Source: Bacteroidales bacterium
GTDB taxonomy: Bacteria; Bacteroidota; Bacteroidia; Bacteroidales; UBA1715
Reading direction: 5' to 3'
DNA length: 64,000 nucleotides
NCBI GenBank assembly: GCA_017516865.1
Contig: JAFXAU010000012.1
Coordinates: forward strand, 1-64,000
The first letter of the stretch is position 1. Every line of letters begins with the position of its first letter. Below are positions 34,671-42,502 of the stretch, one piece after another. Both the position numbers and the translations under genes were made by a program. Below the pieces are notes generated by a model. The model worked only from the letters and a program-made list of their open reading frames with translations, was not told where the DNA came from and did no database searches.

Positions 34671-36671
34671 ATGAAAGTTCCGTCATACGTAGAAAACGAT
34701 CCATGGCTGAAGCCGTTCGCTCCAGCAATTATAGGCCGTTTGGAGTACATAGAACAACGTCAGAAGGAATTGCTTACAAGTTCTTCTACGTTGGAATCTT
34801 TTGCGAATGGTCATCTGTTCTTTGGTTGTCATAAGACAGAAAAATCATGGATTTTTAGGGAATGGGCTCCGAATGCTACGAGCATTTGTCTGGTTGGTAC
34901 GTTTTCTAATTGGGAGGAACGGGTTGAGTACGTCTTCGACGAAAAAGATAACTATTGGGAACTCGAAGTTCCGCTTGACTGCATAAAACACGGCGATTTA
35001 TACAAACTGTCGGTCTATTGGAAAGGCGGACAAGGCTTGCGGATTCCTGCATGGGCTACGCGCGTCGTTCAAGACGACCAGACGAAAATTTTCTCTGCAC
35101 AAATATGGGATGTTGAACCATATAAATGGAAAAATCCTCTTCCGAAAATCGAACAAGCGCCGTTGATTTACGAAGCACATGTGGGAATGGCTACCGAAGA
35201 ATATAAGGTTGGCACGTTTTCGGAATTTACAAAGAACATTCTTCCGCAAATAAAAGAATCAGGCTATAACACCGTTCAGTTGATGGCAATTCAGGAACAT
35301 CCGTACTACGGCTCGTTTGGCTATCATGTGTCGAGTTTCTTTGCTCCGTCGTCGCGTTTCGGTACGCCCGAAGAATTGAAGGAATTGATTGACACCGCCC
35401 ACGGAATGGGATTGCGCGTGGTGATGGATTTGATTCATTCCCATGCAGTGAAAAATACTGAAGAAGGTCTTGGAAAATACGACGGAACTGACTTCCAGTT
35501 TTTCCATAAAGGGGAAAAAGGAACTCACGGAGCATGGGATTCCAAATGTTTTGACTATGGCAAAGGCGAGGTGATTCACTTCTTGCTTTCTAACTGTAAA
35601 TATTGGTTGACGGAATTCAATTTTGACGGTTTCCGCTTCGATGGTGTGACGAGTATGATGTACTGGGACCATGGTCTCGGACGTGCATTCGACTGCTATG
35701 AACGCTACTTCGATGGAAACGAGGACGGCGATGCGCTTACGTATCTCGCTCTTGCCAATAAATTGATTCACGAAGTGAAACCGTCGGCTATCACTATTGC
35801 AGAAGATATGAGCGGAATGCCGGGACTGGCGGCTCCGTTCTCCGAAGGTGGCTTTGGCTTCGATTACCGCTTGTCGATGGGCGTTCCCGATTATTGGATT
35901 AAGTTGCTGAAGGACTACCGCGACGAAGATTGGCAGGTAGGTAATATGTACTACGAACTCACGCAGGCTCGTGCCGATGAAAAAGTTATCTCGTATGCCG
36001 AATCGCACGACCAGGCATTGGTGGGCGACAAAACTATTGCTTTCCGCTTGATGGACAAGGAAATGTATTCGTGCATGCACGTGGCAATTCCTAGTCTGAT
36101 AATAGACCGCGGTATGGCGCTCCATAAGGAAATCCGACTGATGACGCTCGCAACGGCACAAAACGGTTACCTGAACTTTATGGGTAATGAATTCGGACAT
36201 CCCGAATGGATTGATTTCCCTCGCGAAGGTAATGGCTGGTCGTATCATTACGCCCGTCGCCAATGGCATTTGAAAACCGACGAAAATCTTCGCTACAAAT
36301 TCCTCGACCGTTTCGACAAGGACATGATAGCGTTGGTGAACAATCATCCTCATTTCTTCGATAATCGCCCTCGTTTTATTCACGACAACAATCGCGACCA
36401 AATTTTGGCATTCGAACGTGACGGATTGTTTTTCGTATTCTCATTCAACCCGACACAATCATTCGCCGACTACGGAATTGCAATGCCCGAAGGCGAATAT
36501 AGGGTGGTTCTGACGAATGATTCGTTGAAATATGGCGGTTTCGGACGAATAGATGAAAATCTTGGATATTTTTCGTTGCCGGTGGAAGAGGGATTATATG
36601 CAGAACACTATTTGCAGATGTACATTCCAAACCATACGGTGATAGTGTTTGAGCGAAAGAATCAGAAATAA
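34671..36671 (+). CDS. glgB: 1,4-alpha-glucan branching enzyme
   Basis: 666 residues. An N-terminal CBM48-like module (about 60-165, WIFREWAPNATSICLVGTFS) precedes the GH13 barrel. Catalytic residues visible: nucleophile D324 in FRFDGVTSMMY, acid/base E378 in IAEDMSGMPG and D447 in ESHDQALVG. A C-terminal all-beta domain follows. It makes alpha-1,6 branches in glycogen. Length and the SMMY variant fit the eukaryote-like GlgB form common in Bacteroidota. No other glg genes are in the window. Confidence 0.95.
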   Translation: MKVPSYVENDPWLKPFAPAIIGRLEYIEQRQKELLTSSSTLESFANGHLFFGCHKTEKSWIFREWAPNATSICLVGTFSNWEERVEYVFDEKDNYWELEVPLDCIKHGDLYKLSVYWKGGQGLRIPAWATRVVQDDQTKIFSAQIWDVEPYKWKNPLPKIEQAPLIYEAHVGMATEEYKVGTFSEFTKNILPQIKESGYNTVQLMAIQEHPYYGSFGYHVSSFFAPSSRFGTPEELKELIDTAHGMGLRVVMDLIHSHAVKNTEEGLGKYDGTDFQFFHKGEKGTHGAWDSKCFDYGKGEVIHFLLSNCKYWLTEFNFDGFRFDGVTSMMYWDHGLGRAFDCYERYFDGNEDGDALTYLALANKLIHEVKPSAITIAEDMSGMPGLAAPFSEGGFGFDYRLSMGVPDYWIKLLKDYRDEDWQVGNMYYELTQARADEKVISYAESHDQALVGDKTIAFRLMDKEMYSCMHVAIPSLIIDRGMALHKEIRLMTLATAQNGYLNFMGNEFGHPEWIDFPREGNGWSYHYARRQWHLKTDENLRYKFLDRFDKDMIALVNNHPHFFDNRPRFIHDNNRDQILAFERDGLFFVFSFNPTQSFADYGIAMPEGEYRVVLTNDSLKYGGFGRIDENLGYFSLPVEEGLYAEHYLQMYIPNHTVIVFERKNQK

Positions 36672-36692
36672 AAGATAATTTTTTCTTGAAAG

Positions 36693-36723
36693 CTTGGTGC
36701 GAAACCAAAAAGTTGTATATTTG
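36693..36723 (+). promoter_or_regulatory. Promoter of the tRNA Thr-Tyr-Gly array
   Basis: CTTG (36693-36696), 19-nt spacer, TATATTTG (36716-36723), 43 bp before tRNA-Thr. Confidence 0.65.
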
Positions 36724-36765
36724 CACTGCTTTTTCGGAAGCGAAGTACATTTACATATAAAGATT

Positions 36766-36839
36766 GCCTCTTTAGCTCAGCTGGCCAGAGCACGTGATTT
36801 GTAATCTCGGGGTCGTTGGTTCGAATCCGACAAGAGGCT
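36766..36839 (+). tRNA. tRNA-Thr (anticodon TGT)
   Basis: Acceptor GCCTCTT / AAGAGGC, D arm GCTC/GAGC, anticodon loop TTTGTAA, T arm GTTGG-TTCGAAT-CCGAC. One T-T mismatch in the anticodon stem. First of three tRNAs. Confidence 0.95.
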
Positions 36840-36845
36840 CTCTTA

Positions 36846-36927
36846 GGGAGTGTTCTCCAGCGGCAACGAGAGCAGACTGTAAATCTGCCGTCATTCGACT
36901 TCGGTGGTTCGAGTCCACCCACTCCCA
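36846..36927 (+). tRNA. tRNA-Tyr (anticodon GTA)
   Basis: Class II tRNA of 82 nt with a long variable arm. Acceptor GGGAGTG / CACTCCC, anticodon stem-loop GCAGA-CTGTAAA-TCTGC, T arm GGTGG-TTCGAGT-CCACC. Begins 6 nt after tRNA-Thr. Confidence 0.95.
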
Positions 36928-36935
36928 CAAAATAA

Positions 36936-37008
36936 GCGGGAGTAGCTCAGTTGGTAGAGCATTAGCCTTCCAAGCTAAGGGTCGCGGGTTCGAGTCTCGT
37001 TTCCCGCT
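36936..37008 (+). tRNA. tRNA-Gly (anticodon TCC)
   Basis: Acceptor GCGGGAG / TTCCCGC (last pair G-T), anticodon loop CTTCCAA in stem TTAGC/GCTAA, T arm GCGGG-TTCGAGT-CTCGT. Third tRNA of the array. Confidence 0.95.
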
Positions 37009-37020
37009 CATTGAAAATCA

Positions 37021-37048
37021 AGCACTTACAGACGTAAGTGCTTTTTTT
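37021..37048 (+). terminator. Intrinsic terminator after the tRNA array
   Basis: 9-bp perfect stem AGCACTTAC / GTAAGTGCT, 4-nt loop, then seven T. It ends the array where relatives usually continue with another tRNA-Thr and tuf. Confidence 0.85.
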
Positions 37049-37078
37049 ATGCCACAAACCTATCTTCAATATTTTTTC

Positions 37079-37086
37079 TATCTTTG
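37079..37086 (+). promoter_or_regulatory. -7 box TATCTTTG for the secreted-protein pair
   Basis: Perfect TAnnTTTG match 17 bp before the ATG at 37104. Confidence 0.45.
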
Positions 37087-37103
37087 AACTCAACAATGAA
37101 CGT

Positions 37104-37697
37104 ATGAAAAAATTATCCCTCATATTGTTTCTCTGTATTGCCTCGCACGTTGCTGTGGCACAGGAAGTGTACGATACTGTTTTGTTTGATAATATAACGT
37201 TCAACGATTCGAAGTTATTTACCAATCACAGCCATATAGAGAAATATTTTGATATTATGCAGTCACGGGCAAGGGTGCATACATACAGCACTTTTCCGGC
37301 TCCATTCAAACATTTATTTCCCCATGATTCAATAACAATAGATACAATTCTTTTCTATGAGATATGGTCGCATGATTTGTATTTTTTTTATGCAGAACGA
37401 TACCCCGATAGTATTTTGGTTTCGGGAATGCTTTCGAAGGATAAGGTTATAAAAATAACAAAGAACGATTCAACCATAAAATTAACCGAACGAACTAATC
37501 TTTCTGAGGTATCAAAATTCTTCAGATTGTCATCTATGTTTTTGCACGATGAATGGATTGCCGATTTTCGTTATGGGAAAGAAATGTGTCTGATAGTAAA
37601 AAAAGACGAAGACTATGTTTATTGTTATTTAGTATTTGATGACAAAGACCAATTTTTTGCAATGCATTTATATAATATCAAACAGATAACAGATTGA
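37104..37697 (+). CDS. Uncharacterised secreted protein
   Basis: 197 residues; the ATG at 37104 gives a clean signal peptide MKKLSLILFLCIASHVAVAQ, whereas the longer frame to 37038 adds a leader that overlaps the terminator region. The mature part is rich in Phe, Tyr and Asp (HDLYFFYAERYPDSILVSGM) without recognised motifs. AT-rich codons compared with neighbours suggest an accessory gene. It ends 2 bp before the next secreted-protein gene. Confidence 0.65.
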   Translation: MKKLSLILFLCIASHVAVAQEVYDTVLFDNITFNDSKLFTNHSHIEKYFDIMQSRARVHTYSTFPAPFKHLFPHDSITIDTILFYEIWSHDLYFFYAERYPDSILVSGMLSKDKVIKITKNDSTIKLTERTNLSEVSKFFRLSSMFLHDEWIADFRYGKEMCLIVKKDEDYVYCYLVFDDKDQFFAMHLYNIKQITD

Positions 37698-37699
37698 TT

Positions 37700-38404
37700 A
37701 TGAGAAATTTTCTTGTGATATGTATTTTATTCAGTTCCTTGTCGCTGTATTCCCAATCGGTTAAGATAATAAAAGATTCTGTTTGTATAGATGGAAAATA
37801 TTATGAACTTCAGGAACTTACAATTACCAAGCAAAGGTGTTTCTTTACAATACAAAGGGCTTTTGACATTTTTGATGGTGCTAGATTTCAAGATTATGAA
37901 CATCGTTTGTATTATAAAAAAAAAGCTGTTTTGGAGTGCGGTTCCATGTCGAGGTTGGAATGCGGTTCTTTTGAATGCTTACAAAAAATAGGATACGCAT
38001 TTGAAGAGTATATGATCAATTATGAAAAAAACGGCATATTGAATCTGGAAATATGGGTTACTGGAGTTGGTTGTCCAAGAAGTTCAGTACAATTTTTTAC
38101 GTTTGACTTAAACGAAGATAAAAATTTGGGAGAAGATGTGTTTATTTATAAGGACCTGTTGTTAAAAAAGTATATAAGAAAATTAAAGGCTGAATTTACT
38201 GAAGAAGGAGATGAATATGATGAGGACGATGGAAAAATCATAGATTTATCTCAATACAAAATAGAGACAGATACGGCAGGAAATATTCAAAAGTTTGTTT
38301 TCTATTATGCCTATTTTAGGATGTATTTGTTTGCCGAATTTTCATTTGAAGAAATAAAGCCATTTCTAAAGCCAGAGTTTTTAAGACGCTTGAGTGATGA
38401 ATAA
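37700..38404 (+). CDS. Uncharacterised secreted protein
   Basis: 234 residues; the ATG at 37700 gives signal peptide MRNFLVICILFSSLSLYSQ, two bases after the stop of the upstream gene. Mature part has several Cys (VCIDGKYYEL, CGSMSRLECGSFECLQ, VGCPRSS) and an acidic stretch (EEGDEYDEDDGKIIDL). Not recognised. AT-rich like its neighbour; both lie directly after the tRNA array and may belong to one accessory insertion. Confidence 0.65.
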   Translation: MRNFLVICILFSSLSLYSQSVKIIKDSVCIDGKYYELQELTITKQRCFFTIQRAFDIFDGARFQDYEHRLYYKKKAVLECGSMSRLECGSFECLQKIGYAFEEYMINYEKNGILNLEIWVTGVGCPRSSVQFFTFDLNEDKNLGEDVFIYKDLLLKKYIRKLKAEFTEEGDEYDEDDGKIIDLSQYKIETDTAGNIQKFVFYYAYFRMYLFAEFSFEEIKPFLKPEFLRRLSDE

Positions 38405-38449
38405 ATTTGTAGCCGTAAGTTTACTCGTTGAAAAAACATATTCTTGTTC

Positions 38450-38479
38450 TTTGTTTTTTTCTTAAGATTTTTATTTTTG
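38450..38479 (+). promoter_or_regulatory. Promoter of the DUF3791/DUF3990 remnant
   Basis: TTTG (38450-38453), 18-nt spacer, TATTTTTG (38472-38479), 29 bp before the DUF3791 ATG. Confidence 0.55.
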
Positions 38480-38508
38480 CATAAGGATAAATTGAATGTG
38501 GAAAAAGT

Positions 38509-38724
38509 ATGGATTACAAAATACTAAATTTCACGATATTTTGCGTTAACAACGTTGCGAGTCGTCTTAACAAGAGTGCGAAGGAAACCTATCATCTTAT
38601 GCAGGATTCAAATATCATTGATGGGTACATAGTCCCTTGTTATGATGTACTTCATTCATTTCCAAAAGAATACATTGTTGACGACTTAGTTTCGTTTATG
38701 CACAAAAAAGGTGTTTTGTCATGA
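38509..38724 (+). CDS. DUF3791-family small protein
   Basis: 71 residues: FTIFCVNNVASRLNKSAKET near the N-terminus, then GYIVPCYDVLHSFPKEYIVD and a final helix. This layout (FCI/V, helix, YDVLHxxxxEYIVDD) matches DUF3791. Such genes are commonly found beside DUF3990 genes, and the overlap ATGA with the next frame fits a coupled pair. It may be an antitoxin-like partner, but I know of no firm functional proof. Confidence 0.65.
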   Translation: MDYKILNFTIFCVNNVASRLNKSAKETYHLMQDSNIIDGYIVPCYDVLHSFPKEYIVDDLVSFMHKKGVLS

Positions 38725-38846
38725 TTTTGTACCATACTTCAACTATAGAAATTCGTAAGCCCGATATTTTGCATTCCCGTTCTCGGCTTGATTTTGGAAT
38801 AGGTTTTTATCTCACTCCTGTTATTTATTTTTATGCCACAAAATAG
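38721..38846 (+). pseudogene. Truncated DUF3990 (ADP-ribosyltransferase-like) gene
   Basis: 41 residues: MILYHTSTIEIRKPDILHSR then LDFGIGFYLTP, the N-terminal signature of DUF3990, a family I recall as related to ADP-ribosyltransferases. The frame leaves the conserved sequence right after GFYLTP and stops at 38844-38846, whereas full members are about 150-190 residues. The start overlaps the DUF3791 stop. Most likely an internal deletion removed the rest; no continuation is seen in the other frames. Confidence 0.6.
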
Positions 38847-38936
38847 CTGTCGTTTTAAAAATCTTTCCGTACTTTTGGTTGTTGTTGCGTTTTGATTGCA
38901 AGTCAAAGCAAAATGGATAATGAAATTGACTTCTTT

Positions 38937-40268
38937 ATGAAAAAATATATCCTTCTATTGATAGTTTGTTTTACAACATTGAGCGTCAATGCTCAGTATA
39001 ACGGCTATTCTCTCTCTACGGTGGGAATACGTGTGTACGATGCGAGCGCGTCGGTGCTGTCGGAAATAAATAAGATTCCCGACATAGAAAAACGGTTGGT
39101 TCAACTTGGCGAGGACATTTCGCAGTCTGATTTCGACAATATCTGTTCTAAATTCAAGTGGATGAAGAAATTAAGCATTGAAAACACTCATGGGCAGATT
39201 GCTGATTTGTCGTCGGTGAAGAAGTTGAAGGATTTACATTTTTTCCAGATTAAAAACGGTTCTGCCAACGATGCGGTTTCGCTTGCTCCGCTTGCCGAAG
39301 TTGATTCTCTGAAGGAATTAGTCGTTTTTGCTACGTTAATTACCGAATATGAAGGATTGTCGCAACTAACGGCTTTGGAAAGTGTTTCGTTCGAAAAATC
39401 ACCGTTGGCATCGCTGGATTTTCTTTCGGAAATGAAGCAGTTGAAACGACTGAATCTGTCTGGCTCGAATCACACATTCGCCAACTACGAAGCTTTGGCG
39501 AAATTAAATAAAATATCTTCGCTCGATGTATCGTACAACCCCCAGGCGACCGACTACAACATGGACGTGTTTTCCGACGTGACGACGCTGACCGTGGTTA
39601 ATGTCTCGGAATGCGACCATCTTAAGTCGCTGTCGTTCTTGTACAGCAGTACGTCACGTTTACAGGAATTTTATGCTGTCGGCTGTGATTCTATCTCAAA
39701 TTATGACATGTTGATTCGTGCCACGAAATTGAAGAAGGTTGATTTGTCGCATAGCGCTACGAAAAATGTCGCTTTTCTAAAAAATAAGGCGAATATTCGA
39801 GAATTGAATATTTCCGACACGAAAGTCTCGTCGATTGCGGAACTTCAGCCAAGTGTGAATATCGAGAAATTGGATTTGTCATATACCGACGTGGAGGATT
39901 TGTCGGTGTTGTCAGAAATGTCGAAGTTGAAGCGGTTGAATTTGTCACATAGCAAGGTGACCGACGTTTCACCGCTTGCAGGATGCGTGTCGTTAGTGGA
40001 TTTTGACTGCTCGAATACGCAGATTGCCAAACTCGATGGAATGGAAACCTGCGTGAACCTTTCCCGAATCAATGTCGCTAATACGCCGTTGGAAAGTTTG
40101 CGGCCGTTTTATTCTGCAAAGAAAGTAAAGGAAATTATTGTTGACGAAGATATGTCGCAGGTTCATCTTGATGCGTTAAAACGTCGTTCACCGTTGATTA
40201 TCGTGAACTATGCGAAACAAAAAACGCAAGAGACAGAAACCGAAGTCGAAACGCAAACACAGGAATGA
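38937..40268 (+). CDS. Secreted leucine-rich-repeat protein
   Basis: 443 residues from ATG 38937, giving signal peptide MKKYILLLIVCFTTLSVNAQ; the longer frame uses a TTG at 38892. Residues about 75-410 are SDS22/internalin-like LRRs of roughly 22 residues, e.g. LKRLNLSGSNHTFANYEALA, LKKVDLSHSATKNVAFLK, IEKLDLSYTDVEDLSVLSEM, LKRLNLSHSKVTDVSPLAG. The C-terminus is a Thr/Glu/Gln repeat tail. No sortase or T9SS signal. Probably a surface or periplasmic binding protein. It overlaps mnmD by 4 bp. Confidence 0.8.
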   Translation: MKKYILLLIVCFTTLSVNAQYNGYSLSTVGIRVYDASASVLSEINKIPDIEKRLVQLGEDISQSDFDNICSKFKWMKKLSIENTHGQIADLSSVKKLKDLHFFQIKNGSANDAVSLAPLAEVDSLKELVVFATLITEYEGLSQLTALESVSFEKSPLASLDFLSEMKQLKRLNLSGSNHTFANYEALAKLNKISSLDVSYNPQATDYNMDVFSDVTTLTVVNVSECDHLKSLSFLYSSTSRLQEFYAVGCDSISNYDMLIRATKLKKVDLSHSATKNVAFLKNKANIRELNISDTKVSSIAELQPSVNIEKLDLSYTDVEDLSVLSEMSKLKRLNLSHSKVTDVSPLAGCVSLVDFDCSNTQIAKLDGMETCVNLSRINVANTPLESLRPFYSAKKVKEIIVDEDMSQVHLDALKRRSPLIIVNYAKQKTQETETEVETQTQE

Positions 40269-40930
40269 TGTCGCACGTTATTCAACAAACACTTGACGGT
40301 TCACATACCATATACATTCCAGAACTCGACGAACATTATCATTCTACGAACGGGGCGGTTCAAGAGGCACAGCATATTTATATTTCGAAGGCATATAATT
40401 TTTCAACGGTGCAAAATCCTGTCGTATTCGAGGTTGGTTTTGGAACAGGGTTGAATGCGTTGCTGACTGCATTGGAAGCAGTGCGGACCAGACGAAAAAC
40501 TTTGTATGTTGCAATAGAAAAATATCCAGTTTCGCAGGAAGAATGGTCGGTTTTGAATTATCCGCATATTATAGGCGAAAATTCCGTTTCGCTGTTTTCA
40601 GCATTACATTTGGCGGAGTGGGATAGAGTCGTTGAGGTTTCGCCGTATTTCAGTTTAAAGAAAATTCATGCCAACATAACAGACTTTCCAGAAATACCAA
40701 TGACCGATGTCATTTATTTTGACGCATTTGCTCCGAACAAACAGGCTTCGATGTGGTCAACAGAAATTTTTAATTTTTTGTTTGAACATACCAGTCCCAA
40801 CGGTGTGCTGACAACGTATTGTGCCAAAGGCGATGTCCGTAGAATGTTGCAGTCGGTCGGCTATGCCGTAGAACGCACCGACGGCCCTCCCGGTAAACGG
40901 GAAATGCTACGGGGGGTGAAAAATAAATGA
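40265..40930 (+). CDS. mnmD: tRNA 5-(aminomethyl)-2-thiouridine34 methyltransferase, MnmD type
   Basis: 221 residues, methyltransferase domain only (no MnmC oxidase half). Motifs: TLDGSHTIYIPELDEHYHST and NGAVQEAQHIYI at the N-terminus, SAM-binding VFEVGFGTGLNALLTALEA, catalytic-region VIYFDAFAPNKQASMWS and LTTYCAKGDVRRML, then GPPGKREM. It adds the last methyl in mnm5s2U34 synthesis on tRNAs for Lys, Glu and Gln. ATGATG at the start leaves a one-codon uncertainty. Confidence 0.93.
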   Translation: MMSHVIQQTLDGSHTIYIPELDEHYHSTNGAVQEAQHIYISKAYNFSTVQNPVVFEVGFGTGLNALLTALEAVRTRRKTLYVAIEKYPVSQEEWSVLNYPHIIGENSVSLFSALHLAEWDRVVEVSPYFSLKKIHANITDFPEIPMTDVIYFDAFAPNKQASMWSTEIFNFLFEHTSPNGVLTTYCAKGDVRRMLQSVGYAVERTDGPPGKREMLRGVKNK

Positions 40931-40935
40931 TTATT

Positions 40936-41034
40936 AATGCATAATGCACAATGGAGTTTGTGGTGGTTTTTAATTGTGCATTGTGAATTGTGCATTGTGC
41001 ATTGTCAATTGTGCATTGTCAATTGTACATTATT
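40936..41034. repeat. Tandem/inverted ATTGTGCATTGT repeat cluster
   Basis: Several head-to-tail units of the form ATTGTGCATTGTCAATTGTG with small changes, plus an inverted word TAATGCATAATGCACAATG at the left end. It lies between convergent mnmD and the sugar transferase. Similar repeats are common in Bacteroidota intergenic DNA; it may act as a bidirectional terminator or reflect slippage. Confidence 0.7.
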
Positions 41035-42457
41035 ACACTCCTTCTCCCGAAATCACGGTTCTGATAGTGTAAAACAAGATTTTTATGTCAAGGTAAATTG
41101 ACATGTTTTCAATGTACAAAATATCGTATTTAAGACGTTTCGCCATTTCTTCGGGACTTTGAGCATATCCGTATTTGACTTGTCCCAACGAGGTTATGCC
41201 TGGCTTAACTTTCTGAAGATGAATGTAATGCGGGGCGATTTTTACAATCTGTTTTATGAAATACTCGCGTTCGGGACGTGGACCGACAAGCGACATGTCG
41301 CCTTTGAGTACGTTGTAGAATTGAGGAATCTCGTCGAGTCTGTATTTGCGCATGGTGTGTCCCCACGGCGTAATTCTGCTGTCGTTTTCCGACGAAAGTT
41401 GAGGTCCTGTGACTTCGGAGTCGGTGTACATCGACCTGAATTTATATATGTTGAACGGCACTCCGAATTGTCCGATACGTTCTTGTTTGTAGAAAATTGG
41501 ACCTTTCGAGGAACGTTTCACCATTATGGCTGTAAATAAATATAACGGGAACCCGAGAACCAAAACGAGAATAGAAATAATGATGTCGAACGCACGTTTC
41601 ATTTTTTCCTCCCAAATCGGCATCACATTTTGCGAGATGACAATGAGTGGTTCGTCGTGTATGGAGTTGAACGTCACACGTCCTGTAATAATATCGCAGT
41701 TGTCGGGAATTGCTTTTATGACGGCTTTAGTTCCTTGTAGACAAGTGAGAATTTTCTCAATATAGGCGTGTTCCTTTGTTTCGATGGCTATGATGATTTC
41801 TTCAATGTGCCGACCTTTCAAAAGTTGTTTTACGTTTTCAATATTGCCCAAATGCGGAATGTATTTTGCCATTTGATATTGCTGCTGTTCAATAACATTG
41901 ACAAAACCGACGAATTTGTTTCCAGACGATTTTTTTGCCGAAACAAGACGGTTGTACAATTGCTCCGCTTTTTCGTTGCTTCCCACCAGTACCGTGTTGA
42001 AACCAATTTCTCTGTTTCTAATTTTTTTCGTCGTACGAGTTGTTATGATGAAACGCGGAATGTACGTCACAATGAAATGAAGGCAGACCAACAGAATATA
42101 CGATTCGTAGTAAGCCTCGTACGAAGGCACATTGTCGTCGAGAATGATTGCAAATAACAATATGAATGAGCCAACCAACGTGATGAAAAATGTGTTTATA
42201 AGCTCTTTCAACCGTGACTTTCGGTAGACGTTTTTGTAGTAGCCGCTTAAATAGTAAAGCAACAGCCACATAAGCGGAATAAAACATAGTCCGTAAACGT
42301 AGTGCTCGTCGGTTAGAATGAGAGCCCGTTGTTCGGGGTATTCCAGATAGTAGGCGTCGATGTATTCATTTCTCAAAAAGAAAAACAACGTCCATACGAT
42401 TATCGCCGAGACGTAATCGCAGATGATGTATAATAATGTTTGTCTTTTCTTATTCAT
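41033..42457 (-). CDS. Polyprenyl-phosphate sugar-phosphate transferase (WcaJ/PglC-type, exopolysaccharide)
   Basis: 474 residues from ATG 42457 (MNKKRQTLLYIICDYVSAII). N-terminal part has four or five TM segments and a Rossmann-like CoA-binding_3-type domain (about 125-260, FNTVLVGSNEKAEQLYNRLV). The C-terminal catalytic part (from about 280) has KRAFDIIISILVLVLGFPLY, then PIFYKQERIGQFGVPFNIYK and VGPRPEREYF with KPGITSLGQVKYGYA. It starts glycan assembly by transferring a hexose-1-phosphate to undecaprenyl phosphate at the inner membrane. The rest of an EPS locus is not next to it. Confidence 0.88.
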   Translation of the reverse strand: MNKKRQTLLYIICDYVSAIIVWTLFFFLRNEYIDAYYLEYPEQRALILTDEHYVYGLCFIPLMWLLLYYLSGYYKNVYRKSRLKELINTFFITLVGSFILLFAIILDDNVPSYEAYYESYILLVCLHFIVTYIPRFIITTRTTKKIRNREIGFNTVLVGSNEKAEQLYNRLVSAKKSSGNKFVGFVNVIEQQQYQMAKYIPHLGNIENVKQLLKGRHIEEIIIAIETKEHAYIEKILTCLQGTKAVIKAIPDNCDIITGRVTFNSIHDEPLIVISQNVMPIWEEKMKRAFDIIISILVLVLGFPLYLFTAIMVKRSSKGPIFYKQERIGQFGVPFNIYKFRSMYTDSEVTGPQLSSENDSRITPWGHTMRKYRLDEIPQFYNVLKGDMSLVGPRPEREYFIKQIVKIAPHYIHLQKVKPGITSLGQVKYGYAQSPEEMAKRLKYDILYIENMSIYLDIKILFYTIRTVISGEGV

Positions 42458-42502
42458 ATATAAACACAAATACAAATGTAACGCAATTTTGGAAATATTA
42501 GT

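Noticed and set aside
35259..36401. 380-codon minus-strand frame inside glgB
   Set aside because: glgB has all catalytic motifs on the plus strand; the opposing frame has no start context, signal or recognisable motif.
36936..38846. Integrative element with att sites at tRNA-Gly
   Set aside because: I looked for a repeat of the tRNA 3' end (TTCGAGTCTCGTTTCCCGC) downstream and saw none; there is no integrase gene.
40936..41034. CRISPR array
   Set aside because: Units are direct head-to-tail repeats with no regular 30-40 nt unique spacers, and no cas gene is near.
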